A stretch of DNA of 64,000 nt, from NCBI GenBank assembly GCA_024867545.1, contig JANFNE010000022.1, forward strand, positions 682,001 to 746,000, in the 5' to 3' direction. Below, piece after piece: positions 61,470 through 64,000 of this stretch; within the stretch, counting starts at the first letter, position 1, and the number at the start of each line of letters is the position of its first letter. The position numbers and the translations under genes are program-made. Source of the stretch: Phytopythium helicoides (taxonomy: Eukaryota > Oomycota > Peronosporomycetes > Pythiales > Pythiaceae). Under the pieces are notes generated by a model. The model saw only the letters and a list, made by a program, of their open reading frames with translations. It was not told the DNA's origin and did no database searches.

Positions 61470-62198
61470 ATGGACATCACGGTGCGCGTGGAGGTGCAGT
61501 ACGTGGCGCCGGCGCGCGCGCGCGTGCGCGATGTGCTGCACATGTTCCGCACGCCCGCGTGGGTGCGCTTCATGGTGCGCTACATCTCGCCGCACCTCAA
61601 GAACGCGGCGCCCGCCGACAAGTCGGTGCTCGACTCGCTGCCCTCGTGGCGTGTGGACGGCGGCGACGCCGACTGCCAGTGCGTCATTTGCATGAGCGAG
61701 CTGGCCCCGCGCGAGCGAGCCGCGGCCGTGCGCCTGCCATGCGGACACGCCTTCCACCAGCCCTGCATCCGCTCGTGGCTCGAGCGACGCAGCACGTGCC
61801 CGAGCTGCCGCTTCCAGTTCCGCAAGGCCTTCGCTGGCAGCTACGCCGTGCGCACGCTCAACTCGGCGCTGCTGCTCAAGCCAGAGCACCGCGCGCTGCG
61901 GCGCGACGCCGTGCTGGGCGAGCGCGTCGGCGGCGACACGGTGCGCGCCGTGGTGCACGTCACGCTCAGCCCCGTGCCGCCAGAGGCGCGCCAGCAGCAG
62001 TACCCGTGCGTGCTCAACGCGCTCATGATGCACGCCAACGGCGACCACTTCCAGGACGCGCCCGTGGACAAGGCGGACGCCGACGCGGCAGCGCCGGCAG
62101 GCCCCAGCGCAGGCACGCGGAGCCGCGCGCGGCGCGCCAGCGACCTCGAGGGCTTCGGCTGCGAGGACGGCAGCGCCAAGCGGTTGCGCGTGGCGTGA
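61470..62198 (+). CDS. RING-H2 E3 ubiquitin ligase
   Basis: The ATG at 61470 begins MDITVRVEVQYVAPARARVR, and the frame is open to 62198 (242 residues) without introns. The RING-H2 finger is complete: CVICMSELAPRERAAAVRLP, CGHAFHQPCIRSWLERRSTC and PSC, with spacing C-x2-C ... C-x-H-x2-H-x2-C-x10-C-x2-C. No membrane segment is present, so it is probably soluble. The C-terminus is Ala/Asp-rich and ends with a basic KRLRVA, a possible nuclear signal. The same frame is open upstream of 61470, but that part is low-complexity repeat, so I chose the ATG just after the repeats. The substrate is unknown. Confidence 0.88.
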   Translation: MDITVRVEVQYVAPARARVRDVLHMFRTPAWVRFMVRYISPHLKNAAPADKSVLDSLPSWRVDGGDADCQCVICMSELAPRERAAAVRLPCGHAFHQPCIRSWLERRSTCPSCRFQFRKAFAGSYAVRTLNSALLLKPEHRALRRDAVLGERVGGDTVRAVVHVTLSPVPPEARQQQYPCVLNALMMHANGDHFQDAPVDKADADAAAPAGPSAGTRSRARRASDLEGFGCEDGSAKRLRVA

Positions 62199-63723
62199 GG
62201 GAGCAGGTTGTAGACAGTAGAGCGAGCATGTACCAATAATGAAACCATAGGCCTGTAGCGATCTATCCATCATTCATCCTTCCTTCCTTCCTTCTATCTA
62301 TCTCTCCGCGCTCCCGCAGGGCCGGCGGCGCTTCATGTGCATCTTCCTGTGCTGCGCATCGCTCGTCGAGTCGAGCGTGGCATGGTGGGATCCACCGCGA
62401 TACCAGATCCTCCACGAGTACTGTACACGTGGCGCAGAGGTCCTGGACCGCGGGTCACCCACGGCCGAGACACCGCCGGCGAGCCCCGAAGCCATGAGCG
62501 GCCTCTGCAGCGGTCCAACTCGCCGTGCAGAAGACCGCGCCAGAGGGCACAGTGGCACGAGGTCATCACGCCTTGCCAAAGCGCGGCGGTCCCGTTCGCG
62601 ACCTTCACCCCTGCGACACGGAACTGTGGGAGCCTGGGGCGGAAGGATGGCGGAAAGGCCCGTGATGGCAGGCCGGACGAGTCGGATGATCACCGACGCA
62701 CCAGCACAAGCATCCCCTTTCAACCGCGGCGCCGCCCGCGGCCACTGAAAAAGCGGGAAAAAGTCGGTGGCCACTGACTGCGGAAGCTCACCCACGCGAC
62801 AAAGGGCGGCACGCGAGCAAATCCCAGCGGGACCATCCGTAGGCGATTACGTCCGCGGGCCGACTTCGGAATCATCAGCGTCGCCTCTGCTCCCGCGCAA
62901 CCGGGCGTCAGTCATCGCGACAGCCGGGACGTCCTCCTGCGGCCTGTCCATATGTCGCGCCAAGCTTCGCATGCTATCCTGCATATCGTCGGCCCGCTTC
63001 AACTTGAAGCGCTCGGTGCTGTCTGCGTGGCTTTTGCAAGGCATTCCACCGGGCAGCACACTCGTCGGTCGTATGCAGAGCTCGAGAAGACGAGTCGATC
63101 CGCTCGAATCTTTAGTATGTACCTGACGAGATCGGCGTCGTGAGACTGCACGCGACCTGGCTCAGTAGCCTTACCCACCGTCATGGACGATGTCGAAATA
63201 GCAAAAGCACGAGGACACCAACGTGTCGTTGAGACGTAAGACGAGTAGCACGCAGCTCTACACCGAGTCAGGGAGACTGTGCCTTGCCTCCTTCAGAGAG
63301 GATTTGACGAGTTCCAAGCATCACAACACGAAGAATGGAGCTTGCACGTGAGAATGGCAATGCCCTAGGCAAGCCAAGAGCACCTCCACCTCACACCAAG
63401 CGAGTCGAGAAACCCCACGAGGAGTCTCCTTGTCGAGAGAGATGCCGTGGAAACCGGATGTGCTCGCAGCCTATCCCCACCGTAGCACTCGTGACCTGGC
63501 ACCTATCATGGGTCCCATGGTGGTGCGGGAGGTTCATTGATAGCTTTATTGAAAGAGCCTCGTTGGCCCACGTTACCTGAGCAAGAGCCGATGGTGGAGC
63601 TGGCAAGGACCTAGAAAACAAGCAGTAGCAAATGCCGAGGACGCCGACGGAGTCGCTGCAGGTCAAGCCGATCTTACATGCCAAAAAAATCTCGACGGAC
63701 TGGATTGGGCAGAGTAGAAGCAT
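62199..63723. other. Spacer with no recognised gene
   Basis: A CTTCCTTC/CTATCTAT microsatellite lies at about 62275-62303. Frames up to 165 codons occur on both strands at 62.3-62.8 kb, but they overlap each other and show no domain, signal or conserved pattern. Confidence 0.4.
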
Positions 63724-64000
63724 TTATTCAGTGCCATGCAGCTCTTCATAGAGCTTGCACATGATTGCAGCGCGGTCGAATGGCGTCTGCGCTGAATTCT
63801 TACGGAAATAGCTACTCTAAAGAGCGTTCATGCACTCAATGGCGCGGTCGAAATCCTCGAGCGGAACAACTCTGTTGACTGGAACGGGTTTGAGTTTTTG
63901 TCTTTCCGCTGATGGTTGTGGAAAGCGTCCACACACTTCTGCACCAGCTTCTCTCCTTTCTTGAAGCTCTGGCAAAAGACACTGACTGAGTAGACGATCT
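63724..64000 (-). CDS. C-terminal end of an unrecognised gene, start beyond window
   Basis: The minus strand from the right edge reads YSVSVFCQSFKKGEKLVQKC with VDAFHNHQRKDKNS, then in other frames VPVNRVVPLEDFDRAIECMN and SSYFRKNSAQTPFDRAAIMC with KLYEELHGTE before TAA at 63724. The segments look like one coding tail interrupted by one-base shifts or a very short intron. I do not recognise the family. Confidence 0.5.

Noticed and set aside
62298..62795. 165-codon minus and 137-146-codon plus frames
   Set aside because: Mutually overlapping, low complexity, no motif or splice structure; not supported as genes.

Overview
The window is nuclear DNA of an oomycete (stramenopile), probably of the Phytophthora/Pythium group. 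This rests on compact genes with short introns of about 50-110 nt (5' sites mostly GTGCGT or GTGAGT, CTAAC/CTGAC-like branch points, YAG acceptors), an oomycete-specific M96-like gene, a tandem set of SLC1-type symporters, a secreted expansin-like mucin protein, flagellar genes (dynein heavy chain, IFT57, FAM227) and a Fanzor-bearing mobile element. Gene identities come from reading motifs in the translated sequence; no database search was possible.

Layout: 1-2.3 kb holds a Nup43-like WD40 gene (cut by the left edge) and an M96-like gene. 2.6-9.5 kb holds three SLC1 symporters (one inverted and decayed) with a ceramide synthase among them. 9.64-12.15 kb is a mobile element with about 90-100 bp terminal inverted repeats and an intact 715-codon Fanzor RNA-guided nuclease homologue; beside it lie a truncated RING gene and a solo element end. 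12.5-19.9 kb has a FUN14-domain gene, an unrecognised gene, the expansin-like mucin, PYM and a CCCH/2OG-oxygenase fusion. 20.6-29.1 kb has a repeat-rich HTH protein, a spacer with repeated motifs and a CCAAT palindrome, a two-box HMG protein, RNA polymerase III subunit RPC4 and an R1R2R3-MYB. At 29.2-29.4 kb is a 5'-truncated Fanzor copy. 29.6-31.1 kb is IFT57. 31.96-46.1 kb is one very large, divergent dynein heavy chain gene. 46.5-52.3 kb has a DOT1-like methyltransferase, RIOK1, a tiny Hsk3-like gene, APC10 and a CENP-B/pogo-type DNA-binding protein. 52.5-62.2 kb has FAM227, a small unknown gene, a NCKAP1/Hem homologue, an LRR protein and a RING-H2 ligase. The last 1.8 kb holds only the end of an unrecognised gene.

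Two features colour the whole annotation. First, many otherwise good genes carry isolated one-base frameshifts, often in short C or G runs, while the Fanzor gene and most of the dynein gene are open; base-calling error is the simplest cause, true decay is possible for the inverted SLC1 copy. Second, the 32-46 and 52-60 kb blocks look clearly less GC-rich than the rest. Several neighbours share cellular themes (flagellum: dynein, IFT57, FAM227; mitosis: APC10 and the Hsk3-like gene; RNA: PYM, RPC4, RIOK1), but eukaryotic neighbourhood is weak evidence of joint function.

The items most worth pursuing are the Fanzor element with its intact nuclease, its candidate guide-RNA end and its truncated relatives, and the dynein heavy chain that lacks the AAA1 Walker A motif and most of the stalk.
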